A stretch of DNA of 64,000 bases from Bradyrhizobium sp. CB2312 (GTDB taxonomy: Bacteria; Pseudomonadota; Alphaproteobacteria; Rhizobiales; Xanthobacteraceae). Each line of letters opens with the position of its first letter. Within the stretch, counting starts at the first letter, position 1. The stretch covers positions 2,129,501-2,193,500 of the forward strand of contig NZ_CP121668.1 in assembly GCF_029714425.1 (NCBI RefSeq). Direction: 5' to 3'. Shown here one piece after another: positions 44,660 to 54,850 of the stretch. The translations under genes were made by a program, and so were the position numbers. The notes beneath the pieces are model-generated. The model was not told the origin of the DNA. It searched no databases and was given only the letters and a program-made list of their open reading frames with translations.

Positions 44660-47509
44660 TTAATTCAGCGCATCGTTGAGCGCCGCATTGAGCGCCGCGA
44701 GACCTTTCTTGAGCGGGCCCTTCAGGTGCACCCGCAGGGCGCGCCGGCCGCGCTCGGTGAGCACGTCGAAGTCGCCGCGCGCCTGCGCCGCCTTGATCAC
44801 GCCAAAGCTCGCCTTCTGGCCCGGCACCGGAAGGTCCTTGGCGTCGTCGGCGGTTATCTGGAGGAACACGCCGCTGTCGGGTCCGCCCTTGTAGGCCTGA
44901 CCGGTCGAGTGCAGGAAGCGCGGCCCGAACTCGGCGCAGGTGGCGACATGCCGCTTGTCGCGCACCTCGAGCCGCATGGCCTGGAGCGCGTCGATCGTGG
45001 CCTTGTCGCGCGCGATGTAGCCGAGCAGGGCGACGTAGTCGCCGTCGCCCGAGCGCGACAGATGCGCCTTCAGCCAGGAGCTGAGGTCGCCATTGGCACC
45101 GGCCGCGCGCAGCGCCGTGGCGTTGGCCTCGTCGGTGTAGAGATCGGCCTCATCCGTGCTGACCACCGGCTCCTCGGCAGGCAGGGCGCCGGTCTTCTCG
45201 AACGACGCGGTGAGCTCGCGGGTCTTGATCTTGGCTGCTTCCACGTCGGGCTGGTCGAACGGGTTGATGCCGAGGATGCTGCCCGCCACTGCGGTTGCCA
45301 TCTCGAAGCGGAAGAACTCTTGGCCGAGATGGTCGATCGACTTCATGACGATGCGCGCCACGGGATGGCCGGCCGCCTCGATGGCGGCAAGCTTGGAGTC
45401 ATGGGCCGCATCCGCTTCGCCTTCGGTGCGGATGTCGATGAAGAAGCGGTCGTTGCCGTAAACCGCGGACTCGCCCAGCGGCTCGCCCTCGATCGGGATC
45501 AGGCCCTTGCCTTCCTTGCCGGTCGATTCCGCGATCAGCTGCTCGGCCCAGGCGCCGAAATCGGCGATCTTCTTCGACGCCAGGATCGTCACCTTGTCGC
45601 GGCCTTCGAGGCCGGCGAGGCCCATGGCGAGGCCGAGCTGCACGCCCGGGTTTTCGCTCGGCGGCACGTCCGGCCCGCACGAGCGGGCCATCGCCAGCGC
45701 ATGCTTGATGAAGGTCTTGACGTCGATGCCGGCGGTCGCCGCCGGCACCAGGCCGAATGGCGAGAGCACCGAATAGCGTCCGCCGATCGAAGGCTCGCCA
45801 TGGAAGATGCGGGCGTAGTTCAGCTTCTTCGCCGCCTTCTCCAGTGACGAGCCGGGATCGGTCACCGCGATGAAGCGGAAGCCGGTCTTGGCCTTCGGGC
45901 CGAGGGCCTGCGCGACGCGCTCGTGGAAATAGTCCTTCATCGCGTTCGGCTCGGTGGTGCCGCCGGACTTGCTGGAGACGATGAACACGGTGCTGGCGAT
46001 GTCGATGTTGGCCTCCATCGCCCGCACCTGCGCCGGATCGGTCGAATCCAGCACGTGCAGCTTCGGGAAGCCGGGCTTCTTGCCAAAGGTCTCGGCCAGC
46101 ACCTCAGGGCCGAGGCTCGATCCGCCCATGCCGAGCACGACGGCATCGGAGAATTTCTGCCCCTTCACGCGATTGGCGTAGTCCTCGTAATCGGCGACGT
46201 CTGCCTTGGCCGCGCTGTCGAGCCAGCCGAGCCATTTGTTCTCGTCCGTTCCGGTCCAGACAGACTTGTCGCGCTGCCACAGCCTGCGGATTTTGGCGGA
46301 TGCGCGCCATTCCTCGGTGCTCTTGGCCACGGCCTTGCCGAGCCCGTCGCCGAGCGAGAGCTGCTGGCGATCGATCGCGGGTCCGAGCACGGTGGCGCGC
46401 TTGTGCGCGACCGCGCCATAGAGCTTGTCGGCGGCATCGGCAAACTGCCTGACGCCGTCCTTGACCAGCTCCTCGGTGATGGCGTCGAGCGACACGCCGG
46501 AGCGCTCCAGCTCTTCCAGCACGCGCCTTGCGTCGTCGATGTTTTCTTCCAGGCTGTCGCGCGGCTTGCCGTGATCGCGGAACGCATCCAGCGTTGCCGG
46601 CGGCACGGTGTTGATGGTGTCGGGGCCGATCAGCTCCTCGACGTAGAGGACGTCGCTGTAGTCCTTGTTCTTGGTGCCGGTCGAGGCCCACAGCATGCGC
46701 TGCCGCTTGGCGCCCTTGGCCGCGAGCTTCTCCCAGCGCGGACCGGAGAACAGGCGCTTGTAATCCTGATAGGCGATCTTGGCGTTGGCGATCGCGACCT
46801 TGCCCTTGAGCGCGGCGAGCCGCTCCTTCTCGGATGGGTCGTTGGCGCGGGCGATCCTCTCGTCGAGCTGCTTGTCGACCATGGTGTCGATGCGGCTGAC
46901 GAAGAAGCTGGCGACGCTCGCTACATGCGAGGGGTCGCCGCCGCCGGCGACGTATTTCTCCAGGCCCGCAAGATAGGCTTCGGCCACCTCGAGATAGACC
47001 GCCTTGGAGAACAGCAGCGTGATGTTGATGCTGATGCCTTCGCCGATCAGCGTCTCGATTGCCGGCAGGCCCTCGGGCGTCGCCGGCACCTTCACCATCA
47101 GGTTCTTGCGGCCAACGTCCTTCCACAGCCGCCGCGCTTCGGCGACGGTGCCGGCGGTGTCCATCGCCAGATAGGGCGAGACTTCCAGGCTGACATAGCC
47201 GTCGCCGCCCTTGAGGCGGTCATAAACCGGGCGTAGCACGTCGGCCGCGTTCTGAATGTCCTCGACCGCGACCGCCTCGAACAGGTCGGCCACGGTGCGG
47301 TCGCCGCGCTTCAGCGCCTTGCCGATTGGAGCGTCGTACTCGTCCGAGCTGGCGATCGCCTTCTCGAAGATCGAGGGATTGGAGGTGACGCCCTTGACGC
47401 CGTCGGTGTCGATCAGCCGCTTCAGGTCGCCGTTGGCGATGAAGCCGCGGGCGAGGAAGTCCAGCCAGACGGCTTGTCCGTGCTTTTCCAGTTCTTTGAC
47501 GGGATTCAT
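44660..47509 (-). CDS. Bifunctional transaldolase/glucose-6-phosphate isomerase
   Basis: This 949-residue fusion joins transaldolase (about 1-365) with phosphoglucose isomerase (about 375-949). The transaldolase half has [28 protein letters not shown] with the Schiff-base Lys, and NITLLFS. The isomerase half has [25 protein letters not shown] and the late HDSK-like segment. The arrangement links the non-oxidative pentose-phosphate branch with fructose-6-phosphate to glucose-6-phosphate conversion. It is the first gene of the operon tal-pgi, gnd, zwf, pgl, gntK, HAD. Confidence 0.96.
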   Translation of the reverse strand: MNPVKELEKHGQAVWLDFLARGFIANGDLKRLIDTDGVKGVTSNPSIFEKAIASSDEYDAPIGKALKRGDRTVADLFEAVAVEDIQNAADVLRPVYDRLKGGDGYVSLEVSPYLAMDTAGTVAEARRLWKDVGRKNLMVKVPATPEGLPAIETLIGEGISINITLLFSKAVYLEVAEAYLAGLEKYVAGGGDPSHVASVASFFVSRIDTMVDKQLDERIARANDPSEKERLAALKGKVAIANAKIAYQDYKRLFSGPRWEKLAAKGAKRQRMLWASTGTKNKDYSDVLYVEELIGPDTINTVPPATLDAFRDHGKPRDSLEENIDDARRVLEELERSGVSLDAITEELVKDGVRQFADAADKLYGAVAHKRATVLGPAIDRQQLSLGDGLGKAVAKSTEEWRASAKIRRLWQRDKSVWTGTDENKWLGWLDSAAKADVADYEDYANRVKGQKFSDAVVLGMGGSSLGPEVLAETFGKKPGFPKLHVLDSTDPAQVRAMEANIDIASTVFIVSSKSGGTTEPNAMKDYFHERVAQALGPKAKTGFRFIAVTDPGSSLEKAAKKLNYARIFHGEPSIGGRYSVLSPFGLVPAATAGIDVKTFIKHALAMARSCGPDVPPSENPGVQLGLAMGLAGLEGRDKVTILASKKIADFGAWAEQLIAESTGKEGKGLIPIEGEPLGESAVYGNDRFFIDIRTEGEADAAHDSKLAAIEAAGHPVARIVMKSIDHLGQEFFRFEMATAVAGSILGINPFDQPDVEAAKIKTRELTASFEKTGALPAEEPVVSTDEADLYTDEANATALRAAGANGDLSSWLKAHLSRSGDGDYVALLGYIARDKATIDALQAMRLEVRDKRHVATCAEFGPRFLHSTGQAYKGGPDSGVFLQITADDAKDLPVPGQKASFGVIKAAQARGDFDVLTERGRRALRVHLKGPLKKGLAALNAALNDALN

Positions 47510-47595
47510 GGTGCTTATTTATCTCCAAGCCTGGGGGCGAGGGGTTTCCGCGCCTGTCCTGACGCGCTATCCTCTAGCTTACATGCTCCCCGGAG

Positions 47596-47620
47596 GGAAC
47601 CAATCAAGGGTATTTGCGTC
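47596..47620 (+). promoter_or_regulatory. EcfG-like element before the broken membrane gene
   Basis: GGAAC (47596-47600) is followed by 16 bp and CGTC (47617-47620), one mismatch from GGAAC-N16/17-CGTT. It points rightward toward the pseudogene at 47778, with a distance of 157 bp. Weak support. Confidence 0.3.
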
Positions 47621-47777
47621 ATACTCTCAGTGTAACTCCGTCGCGATCATGGCGATCCAGGCGGGAGTAGCCGTGTTGCGTAAAAAGTCGTTGGCCGAAC
47701 GGTTCGGCCGAGGTCCCGTTGCATAGCGCCGGCCACGTTGCCGTAGGCCGATCGCGAACCGTCATGCTGGGGACCGC

Positions 47778-48418
47778 ATGCACGCACATACTGGCGGCGC
47801 TACAGTCGCCGTTGCCAATAGCCCGCAATCGATCGCGCCGTCCGCAAGCGTCGAGGCGTCGTGCGATCTCGAAATCAGTGAATGCGCGACACACCTGCGA
47901 CTGCTGGTCGCGGCGGGCTTTGTGATGACCCTGCTCAGTGCAAGCCTCGCCTTCGACTTGTGGGACGGGCTCGGCGACTACGGTACGACGGACGGCTATG
48001 TCGGTGTCGCCTTGTTTGGCTTGGTGACCAGCAGGCTGATCCGGCTGCACCCGGCCGAGCTGGGCCGGTGGTGCTCGTCACTCCTTTCGGCATCCGCGAT
48101 CTGCGCATCGGTCATGAATTCCTGCTGTGGGACTCCATTGCGGAGATTTCGGCTGAGGAAAGCCGCGGGCACAAGATGATCGTGCTGACGCCGACGCCGG
48201 CCTTGCGGCGGCAGCTCGGCGCCATCCGCGGCTTGGGCCGACGGGCGCAGAGCGATCGGATTGTCATCCATTCGGAGGGGGTGGCGACCGATTTTGATAC
48301 ATTGCTGCGTGCTTGTCGCGACTGTCATGCCGCCGGCGGTCCGCGCACTGCATTGCAGCAGGAAGATGAACGAGCGACGCAAGGCGGCGCTCAAGGCTTC
48401 GCCGTAGAAGCGTCATAA
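47778..48418 (+). pseudogene. Frameshifted membrane protein, paralogue of 56759-57331
   Basis: The first part (from 47778) encodes a membrane segment LVAAGFVMTLLSASLAFDL then GYVGVALFGLVTSRL. After about 48062 the matching continuation GPVVLVTPFGIRDLRI and on to DFDTLLRACRDC is found in another frame ending at 48418. The intact paralogue at 56759-57331 runs CYVGLALFGLVTLRT then APVVFITRVGIRDTRIADD in one frame, so a single lost base near 48062-48070 explains the break. It could be a real pseudogene or a sequencing error. Function of the family is unknown. Confidence 0.7.
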
Positions 48419-48655
48419 GATCGCCGCCCGCAGCTCGCTATGCTGCGGCGCCGGATGGGCGCATCCCCGGTAATGCCCGGATGTTGCGACCAAGTGACAT
48501 TTTCTGGAAATGAGCCAATATAGACATAGATTCGCACAAATTACAGGCATGTGCCTGTTCGTAACTCATGGAGTGCCTACGTTGTGCGTTGCGTCGAGTT
48601 GGCACCCGGGTGTCCAATGATCGTCATGTGCTCACGCTGATTCGAAATGGCCTGA

Positions 48656-48681
48656 GGAACGGTCCGGTAACTGCTTTCGTT
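48656..48681 (+). promoter_or_regulatory. EcfG-type promoter of prkA
   Basis: GGAAC (48656-48660), a 17-bp spacer, and CGTT (48678-48681) match the alphaproteobacterial EcfG/RpoE2 consensus exactly. The ATG of prkA lies 34 bp downstream. The rest of the 297-bp gap from 48419 shows no gene. Confidence 0.6.
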
Positions 48682-48715
48682 TCAGCTTGTAGCGGAACTC
48701 ACGCGGAGAGGGATC

Positions 48716-50659
48716 ATGTACAACGATTCTCTATTCAACGCTTTCGCTCGGTCGTTCGAGGCGAGAAGCCAGCACGACATGTCGATGGCGGAATATCTGG
48801 AATCGTGTCGAAGCGATCCCATGAAATACGCAAATGCGGCCGAGCGACTGCTAGCAGCGATCGGCGATCCGCAGACGATTGACACGGCCAAGGACCCACG
48901 CCTTGGCCGTATTTTTTTGAACCGCACCATCCGCACCTATCCGGCCTTCGCCGGCTTCTACGGTATGGAAGAAACCATCGAACGCATCGTCGGTTTCTTC
49001 CGGCACGCGGCGCAGGGCCTCGAAGAGCGCAAGCAGATCCTCTATCTGCTCGGTCCGGTCGGTGGCGGCAAGTCCTCGCTCGCCGAGCGGCTCAAGTCGC
49101 TGATGGAAGTGCAGCCGATCTACGTGCTCAAGGCCGGCGATGAGCTCTCGCCGGTGTTCGAGAGCCCGCTCAGCCTGTTCGATCCCGATCATCTCGGGCC
49201 GATGCTGGAGGAGAAATACGGCATTCCGCGCCGGCGTCTTACCGGTCTGATGAGCCCGTGGTGCTACAAGCGGCTGGAAGCCTTCGGCGGCGACATCTCA
49301 CAGTTCAGAGTCGCAAAAATCCAGCCGTCGCGGCTGCGTCAGATCGCGGTCTCCAAGACCGAGCCTGGTGACGAGAACAACCAGGACATCTCCTCGCTGG
49401 TCGGCAAGGTCGATATCCGCAAGCTCGAGACCTACGCGCAGAACGATCCTGATGCCTACAGCTATTCCGGCGGCCTCAACCGCGCCAACCAGGGCATCCT
49501 CGAGTTCGTCGAGATGTTCAAGGCGCCGATCAAGATGCTGCACCCGCTGCTGACCGCGACGCAGGAGGGTAACTACATCGGCACCGAGAACATCGGCGCG
49601 ATCCCGTTCACCGGCGTCATTCTCGCGCACTCCAACGAGGCGGAGTGGGCGAGCTTCAAGGCCAACAAGAACAACGAGGCCTTCATCGACCGCATCTGCG
49701 TGATCAAGGTGCCGTACGTGCTGCGGGTCACCGAAGAGCAGAAGATCTACGAGAAGCTGATCCAGGGGTCGGAGCTGGCGTCTGCGCCGTGCGCGCCGTC
49801 GACACTGGAAACGATGGCTCGGTTCTCGGTGATGTCGCGCCTGCGCAAGCACGAGAATTCCACGCTGTTCGGCAAGATGCGGGTCTATGACGGCGAGAGC
49901 CTGAAGGAATCCGATCCGAAGGCGCGCAGCGTCCAGGAATATCGCGACGCCGCCGGCGTCGACGAAGGCATGGACGGCGTCTCCACCCGCTTCGCCTTCA
50001 AGATCCTGGCTGCGACCTTCAACCATGACCCGCAGGAGGTCGCAGCCGATGCCGTGCACTTGATGTATGCGCTGGAGCAGTCGATCCGCCGCGAGCAGCT
50101 GCCGGAGGAAACCGAGAAACGTTACTTGGAGTTCATCAAGGCGGAGCTGGCACCGCGCTATGCCGAGTTCATCGGCAACGAGATCCAGAAGGCTTACCTC
50201 GAATCCTACTCGGATTACGGCCAGAACCTGTTCGACCGCTACGTCGACTACGCCGACGCCTGGATCGAGGACCAGGACTTCAAGGACCCCGACACCGGCC
50301 AGCTTCTTGATCGCGAACTGTTGAACCAGGAATTGACGAAAATCGAGAAGCCGGCCGGCATCGCCAACCCCAAGGACTTCCGCAACGAGGTGGTCAAGTT
50401 CTCGTTACGGGCCAGAGCACAGAATGCCGGCAAGAATCCGACCTGGACTTCCTACGAGAAGATTCGCGACGTGATCGAAAAGCGGATATTCTCTCAGGTC
50501 GAGGACCTGCTTCCGGTCATTTCCTTCGGGTCGAAGAAGGACGGCGAGACGGAGAAGAAGCACGGCGAGTTCGTGGCACGCATGGTGGAGCGCGGCTACA
50601 CCGAGCGTCAGGTTCGCCGGCTCGTCGAATGGTACATGCGTGTGAAGCAGGCCGGTTGA
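48716..50659 (+). CDS. prkA: PrkA/YeaG-family serine protein kinase
   Basis: This 647-residue protein belongs to the PrkA (YeaG) family, AAA+ proteins reported as serine kinases and tied to stress and stationary phase. The Walker A LLGPVGGGKSSLAERL lies at about residues 108-123. The downstream blocks SPWCYKRL and GGLNRANQGILEFVEMFK are highly conserved in the family. The C-terminal third holds the kinase-like region. The ATG has GGAGAGGG upstream. yeaH and spoVR follow, the classical three-gene set. Confidence 0.96.
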   Translation: MYNDSLFNAFARSFEARSQHDMSMAEYLESCRSDPMKYANAAERLLAAIGDPQTIDTAKDPRLGRIFLNRTIRTYPAFAGFYGMEETIERIVGFFRHAAQGLEERKQILYLLGPVGGGKSSLAERLKSLMEVQPIYVLKAGDELSPVFESPLSLFDPDHLGPMLEEKYGIPRRRLTGLMSPWCYKRLEAFGGDISQFRVAKIQPSRLRQIAVSKTEPGDENNQDISSLVGKVDIRKLETYAQNDPDAYSYSGGLNRANQGILEFVEMFKAPIKMLHPLLTATQEGNYIGTENIGAIPFTGVILAHSNEAEWASFKANKNNEAFIDRICVIKVPYVLRVTEEQKIYEKLIQGSELASAPCAPSTLETMARFSVMSRLRKHENSTLFGKMRVYDGESLKESDPKARSVQEYRDAAGVDEGMDGVSTRFAFKILAATFNHDPQEVAADAVHLMYALEQSIRREQLPEETEKRYLEFIKAELAPRYAEFIGNEIQKAYLESYSDYGQNLFDRYVDYADAWIEDQDFKDPDTGQLLDRELLNQELTKIEKPAGIANPKDFRNEVVKFSLRARAQNAGKNPTWTSYEKIRDVIEKRIFSQVEDLLPVISFGSKKDGETEKKHGEFVARMVERGYTERQVRRLVEWYMRVKQAG

Positions 50660-50672
50660 GGCGGATGGGAAC

Positions 50673-51956
50673 GTGGCCATTCATATTATTGACAGGCGCC
50701 TGAATCCGGGCGGCAAGAGCCTTGAGAACCGGCAGCGGTTCTTGCGTCGGGCAAAATCGCTGGTGCAGGGCGCCGTCAAGAAGACCTCGCAGGAACGCGA
50801 CATCAAGGATGTCCTGGAGGGTGGTGAGGTCACGATTCCACTCGACGGCATGCACGAGCCGCGTTTCCGCCGCGAAGGCGGAACGCGCGACATGGTGTTG
50901 CCCGGCAACAAGAAGTTCATCGAGGGCGACTACCTCCAGCGCTCCGGCCAGGGCAGCGCCAAGGATTCGGGTCCTGGCGAGGGCGACAGCGAGGACGCCT
51001 TCCGCTTCGTGCTCTCCCGCGACGAGTTCGTCGATCTCTTCCTCGACGATCTCGAGCTGCCGGATCTCGCCAAGCGCAAGATCGCGCAGACCGAGAGCGA
51101 GGGCATCCAGCGCGCCGGCTACACCACGTCGGGCTCGCCCGCCAACATCTCGGTGAGCCGCACCGTGCAGCTCGCGCTCGCCCGCCGCATCGCGCTGCGC
51201 CGTCCGCGCAAGGGCGAGATCGAGGAGCTGGAGGCGGAGATTGCCGCCTGCACCGACGAGGACCTGCGGGCCGAGCTGATCGAGAGGCTGGACAAGCTCA
51301 AGGCGAAGTCCAAGCGCATTCCCTTCATCGACCCGCTCGACATCCGCTACCGCCGCTACGAGAAGGTGCCGCGGCCGGTCGCGCAAGCCGTGATGTTCTG
51401 CCTGATGGACGTGTCTGGGTCGATGTCCGAGCACATGAAGGATCTCGCCAAGCGCTTCTACATGCTGCTCTACGTGTTCCTGAAGCGGCGCTACAAGCAT
51501 GTCGAGATCGTCTTCATCCGCCACACCGATCGCGCCGAGGAGGTCGACGAGCAGACCTTCTTCTACGGCCCGGCCTCCGGCGGCACGCTGGTCTCCAGCG
51601 CGCTGCAGGCGATGCACGAGATCGTGCGCGAGCGCTTCAATCCGGCGGACTGGAACATCTACGCCGCGCAGGCGTCCGACGGTGACAACTCCTATTCCGA
51701 CGGCGAGCTCACCGGCATGCTGCTGACCGACAAGATCCTGCCGGTCTGCCAGTTCTTCGCCTATCTTGAGGTCGGGGAATCCGGCGGCAGCGCCTTCGAT
51801 CTCTCCGACTCCTCGCTCTGGACCCTCTATGACCGCTTGCGCAACAGCGGCGCACCGCTCTCGATGCGCAAGGTCTCGGAGCGCAGCGAAATCTTCCCGG
51901 TGTTCCACGATCTGTTCCAGCGCCGCGATACTGCACAGGAGAAAGCCGCTCCATGA
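50673..51956 (+). CDS. yeaH: YeaH/YhbH family protein (DUF444)
   Basis: The 427-residue protein of the DUF444 family has a von Willebrand A-like domain in its C-terminal half with the MIDAS-type segment MDVSGSMSEHMKD, followed by VFIRHTDRAEEV and SGGTLVSSAL. The N-terminal part is rich in charged residues. The GTG start at 50673 gives the conserved MAIHIIDRRLNPGGKS. It follows prkA by 13 bp and overlaps spoVR by four. It is thought to act with PrkA, but the mechanism is not established. Confidence 0.95.
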   Translation: MAIHIIDRRLNPGGKSLENRQRFLRRAKSLVQGAVKKTSQERDIKDVLEGGEVTIPLDGMHEPRFRREGGTRDMVLPGNKKFIEGDYLQRSGQGSAKDSGPGEGDSEDAFRFVLSRDEFVDLFLDDLELPDLAKRKIAQTESEGIQRAGYTTSGSPANISVSRTVQLALARRIALRRPRKGEIEELEAEIAACTDEDLRAELIERLDKLKAKSKRIPFIDPLDIRYRRYEKVPRPVAQAVMFCLMDVSGSMSEHMKDLAKRFYMLLYVFLKRRYKHVEIVFIRHTDRAEEVDEQTFFYGPASGGTLVSSALQAMHEIVRERFNPADWNIYAAQASDGDNSYSDGELTGMLLTDKILPVCQFFAYLEVGESGGSAFDLSDSSLWTLYDRLRNSGAPLSMRKVSERSEIFPVFHDLFQRRDTAQEKAAP

Positions 51957-53491
51957 CGGAACGCTTGTTCGAAGGCGCGGATTGGGACTTCCGCACCTTG
52001 CAGCGCATCACCGATGCCTGCGAGGAGGTGGCGCTGAAGGATCTCGGCCTCGACGTCTATCCGAACCAGATCGAGGTCATCACCGCCGAGCAGATGCTGG
52101 ACGCCTACTCTTCGGTCGGCATGCCGCTGTTCTACAAGCACTGGTCGTTTGGCAAGCATTTCGCGTTTCACGAGGCGTCTTACCGCAAGGGCCTGATGGG
52201 GCTCGCCTATGAGATCGTGATCAACTCCTCGCCCTGCATCTCCTACCTCATGGAGGAGAACACGGCGACGATGCAGACGCTGGTGATCGCGCACGCCGCC
52301 TTCGGCCACAACCACTTCTTCAAGAACAATTATCTGTTCAAGCAGTGGACCGATGCCGAAGGCATCCTCGACTATCTCGACTTCGCCAAGAACTACGTCG
52401 CGACCTGCGAGGAGCGCTATGGCCGCATCGAGGTCGAGCGCACGCTGGACGCCGCCCATGCGCTGATGTCGCACGGCATCGACCGCTATCCCGGCAAGAA
52501 GAAGCTGGATTTGCGCGCCGAGGAGAAGCGGGCAGGGCGCCGCCGCCAGCACGAGGAAGAGGTCTTCAACGATCTCTGGCGCACCGTGCCGAAGGGCGCC
52601 GCCAAGAGCCGCTCGGCGCTCAGCATCGAGCGCCGCCGCAAGCTGCTCGGCCTCCCGCAGGAGAACCTGCTCTATTTCCTGGAGAAGAGCGCGCCGCGGC
52701 TCGCCCCCTGGCAGCGCGAGCTGTTGCGCATCGTCCGCCACATCGCGCAATATTTCTATCCGCAGAGCCAGACCAAGGTGATGAACGAGGGGACGGCGAC
52801 CTACGTCCACTATCGCATCATGACCAAGCTGCACGAGCAGGGCCGCATCACCGACGGCAACTTCCTCGAATTCCTGGGATCGCACACCAACGTGGTGTTC
52901 CAGCCCGAATTCGACGACCCGCGCTTCTCCGGCTTCAACCCTTACGCGCTCGGCTTTGCCGTGATGCAGGACATCGAGCGCATCGTCACTAGGCCCGAGG
53001 ACGAGGACCGCGAATGGTTCCCCGACATCGCCGGCAAGAACGACGTCATGGGCGTGCTCCGCGACGTCTGGGCCAATTACCGCGACGAAAGCTTCATCGG
53101 CCAATTCCTGAGCCCGAAGCTGATGCGGCAATTCCGCATGTTCCATCTGCACGACGATCCCGAGGAGCGCGCCGGCATCAGGGTCGATGCCATCCACGAC
53201 GAGCGCGGCTTCCGCCGCGTCCGGCGCGAGCTGGCGCGGCAGCACGATGTCGGCTTCATCGATGCCAATATCGAGGTGGTCGACGTCGATCTCTCCGGCG
53301 ACCGCCGGCTGATCCTGCATCACCACGTCATCAAGGGCTCGCAGCTCAACGAGACCGACGCCAAGCGCGTGCTCCAGCACCTCGCCGATCTCTGGACCTA
53401 TGACGTCTCGCTGATCGAGGTCGATGCCAACGACAAGGTTTTGCGCGAATACGTCGTGAGCCCGCGCCCGATCCCGGCGGCGGTGGCCTGA
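51953..53491 (+). CDS. spoVR: SpoVR family protein
   Basis: The 512-residue product matches SpoVR, a family found widely beyond spore formers and linked with PrkA and YeaH. Conserved blocks include MPLFYKHWSFGKHF, EIVINSSPCISYLMEEN, HAAFGHNHFFKNN and NEGTATYVHYRI. The ATG overlaps the yeaH stop. No enzymatic function is established. In enterobacteria the same three-gene set is RpoS-dependent, while here the promoter looks EcfG-like. Confidence 0.96.
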   Translation: MTERLFEGADWDFRTLQRITDACEEVALKDLGLDVYPNQIEVITAEQMLDAYSSVGMPLFYKHWSFGKHFAFHEASYRKGLMGLAYEIVINSSPCISYLMEENTATMQTLVIAHAAFGHNHFFKNNYLFKQWTDAEGILDYLDFAKNYVATCEERYGRIEVERTLDAAHALMSHGIDRYPGKKKLDLRAEEKRAGRRRQHEEEVFNDLWRTVPKGAAKSRSALSIERRRKLLGLPQENLLYFLEKSAPRLAPWQRELLRIVRHIAQYFYPQSQTKVMNEGTATYVHYRIMTKLHEQGRITDGNFLEFLGSHTNVVFQPEFDDPRFSGFNPYALGFAVMQDIERIVTRPEDEDREWFPDIAGKNDVMGVLRDVWANYRDESFIGQFLSPKLMRQFRMFHLHDDPEERAGIRVDAIHDERGFRRVRRELARQHDVGFIDANIEVVDVDLSGDRRLILHHHVIKGSQLNETDAKRVLQHLADLWTYDVSLIEVDANDKVLREYVVSPRPIPAAVA

Positions 53492-53535
53492 GGCTATCTT
53501 TCACTGTGACACGATACTCGCGCACCGAAGGCGGT

Positions 53536-53684
53536 GCGCTCCCTCCCCCGCCTGCGGGGGAGGGTTGGGGAGAGGGTATCTCCGCAGTGGGAGTCCCCCA
53601 GAGGAGAGAACCCTCTCCCGGCGCGCGGGACGATGCTTCGCATCGCCCTGGACGCGCCGACCTCTCCCGCAAGCGGGAGAGGTT
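53536..53684. repeat. Dispersed repeat, family C, copy 2
   Basis: This copy has the same outer hairpins as the one at 39865 and an additional inner palindrome GATGCTTCGCATC. It lies between convergent spoVR and the DUF1801-like gene. Confidence 0.85.
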
Positions 53685-53711
53685 AAACACAGTCCGCGGC
53701 TGCTGAAGAGA

Positions 53712-54161
53712 TCAAGTCGAAAGCTTCTTCGGCGGCTTCTTCTTGACCTTCGCCGCATTCAGCTCCACGGCCGCGCGGATCAGCGCCTTGAACGCCTTCT
53801 CGTTGATTTTTTCGCCCTCGCGAATATCGATCGCGCGCCGCACGTTGCCGTCGAGGCTGGAGTTGAACAGGCCGGCCGGGTCATCCAGCGCCGCGCCCTT
53901 GGCAAAGGTCAGCTTCACCACTTCCTTGTAGCTCTCGCCGGTACAGATGATGCCGTCATGCTCCCACACCGGCACGCCGCGCCATTTCCATTCCTCGACG
54001 ACCTCAGGATCGGCCTCTTTGATCAGGCCGCGGATGCGCCCCAGCATCTCGCCGCGCCAGTCGCCGAGCTCCTTGATCCTGCCGTCGATGAGCTTCGCAG
54101 GCGAAGCTCCATCCACGTCCTTCGCGCTGCTCTTCTTTGCGGGCACGGCTTTCTTCATCAT
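53712..54161 (-). CDS. DUF1801-family protein
   Basis: The 149-residue protein (start at 54161 or three bases later) has a lysine-rich start, then IKELGDWRGEMLGRIRGLIK, EEWKWRGVPVWEHDGIICTG and VVKLTFAKGAAL. These fit the DUF1801/YdhG-like family of small soluble proteins related to the frataxin-like fold. Function is unknown. The C-terminus is also lysine-rich. It is followed upstream on the same strand by a small membrane protein gene. Confidence 0.8.
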   Translation of the reverse strand: MMKKAVPAKKSSAKDVDGASPAKLIDGRIKELGDWRGEMLGRIRGLIKEADPEVVEEWKWRGVPVWEHDGIICTGESYKEVVKLTFAKGAALDDPAGLFNSSLDGNVRRAIDIREGEKINEKAFKALIRAAVELNAAKVKKKPPKKLST

Positions 54162-54171
54162 CTCGCCTCGT

Positions 54172-54375
54172 TCACGCGTTGCTGCGGCTGACATAGGGCA
54201 GCGCGAACAGATATAGCCCCGTCGCGAGCAGGGGGATCAGCGGGACGAATGCCATCAGTCCGATCCACGTGGCCTGAATCTGCATGGTCAGGGCAACAAT
54301 GTTCGCGATCACCGCGATCGTGAAAGCCATCGACAGCCAGCGATGGATCTGCCGAACCCATTTATTCCCGTTCAA
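54172..54375 (-). CDS. Small membrane protein, 67 residues
   Basis: A TTG at 54375 with GGGAGG five bases upstream gives a product starting NGNKWVRQIHRWLSMAFTI after the initiator. Two hydrophobic helices (about residues 14-33 and 39-60) end in LFALPYVSRSNA. The RQIHRWLSM segment resembles the heme-associated start of some PepSY/cytochrome-b-like membrane proteins, but the match is slight. It stands between the SRPBCC and DUF1801 genes on the same strand. Confidence 0.6.
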   Translation of the reverse strand: MNGNKWVRQIHRWLSMAFTIAVIANIVALTMQIQATWIGLMAFVPLIPLLATGLYLFALPYVSRSNA

Positions 54376-54418
54376 TGAAACCTCCCTTGAGTTGATCGGA
54401 TGAAGAGCAGCGACGGAG

Positions 54419-54850
54419 CTAGCCGGCCCGCGCCAGCAACTCGTCGAGCTTGTTGAAAAACTGCTTCCAGCCGGCATGTGCGCCGCCGAAAGCCTGCTTC
54501 TGCGTCGGGCTGAAGCCCGCCTGCTCGACGCGTAAGTGCGTGCCGGCGACCGTCGGCGTCAGCGTGAAGGTCACGATGCTTTTCAGATCGAACGCGGCGT
54601 CCTCATGCGAGAAATTCCAGGTGTAGGCGAGCGTCTTCTGCGGCTCGATGGTGAGCACCTCGCAGTCCAGCACGCCGCCCCATTCGCCGCGCAGATTGAA
54701 TCTGTGACCGACCGTCGGCTTGAAATCGTTCTGCATCAGCCATTCCTCGATCAGATGCGGCTGCGTCAGCGCGCGCCAGAGACGCTCCACTGGGGCGGCA
54801 AATTCGCGCTCGACGACCACTGAGCGTTTCTCGGTCAATTGTTCGGTCAT
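54419..54850 (-). CDS. SRPBCC/AHSA1-family protein
   Basis: The 143-residue product has the START-like fold of the AHSA1 family, with VVVEREFAAPVERLWRALT, HLIEEWL, TLAYTWNF and GTHLRVEQAGF, and a C-terminal helix with GWKQFFNKLDEL. Such proteins bind hydrophobic ligands and are very often paired with an ArsR regulator. The ATG overlaps the stop of that regulator gene (54847-55170) by four bases, so the pair is one transcript. The ligand is unknown. Confidence 0.9.
   Translation of the reverse strand: MTEQLTEKRSVVVEREFAAPVERLWRALTQPHLIEEWLMQNDFKPTVGHRFNLRGEWGGVLDCEVLTIEPQKTLAYTWNFSHEDAAFDLKSIVTFTLTPTVAGTHLRVEQAGFSPTQKQAFGGAHAGWKQFFNKLDELLARAG

Noticed and set aside
51827..53380. Minus-strand frame opposite spoVR
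   Set aside because: SpoVR is fully supported on the other strand; the shadow has repeated Leu/Val/Glu/Ala runs and no known domain.
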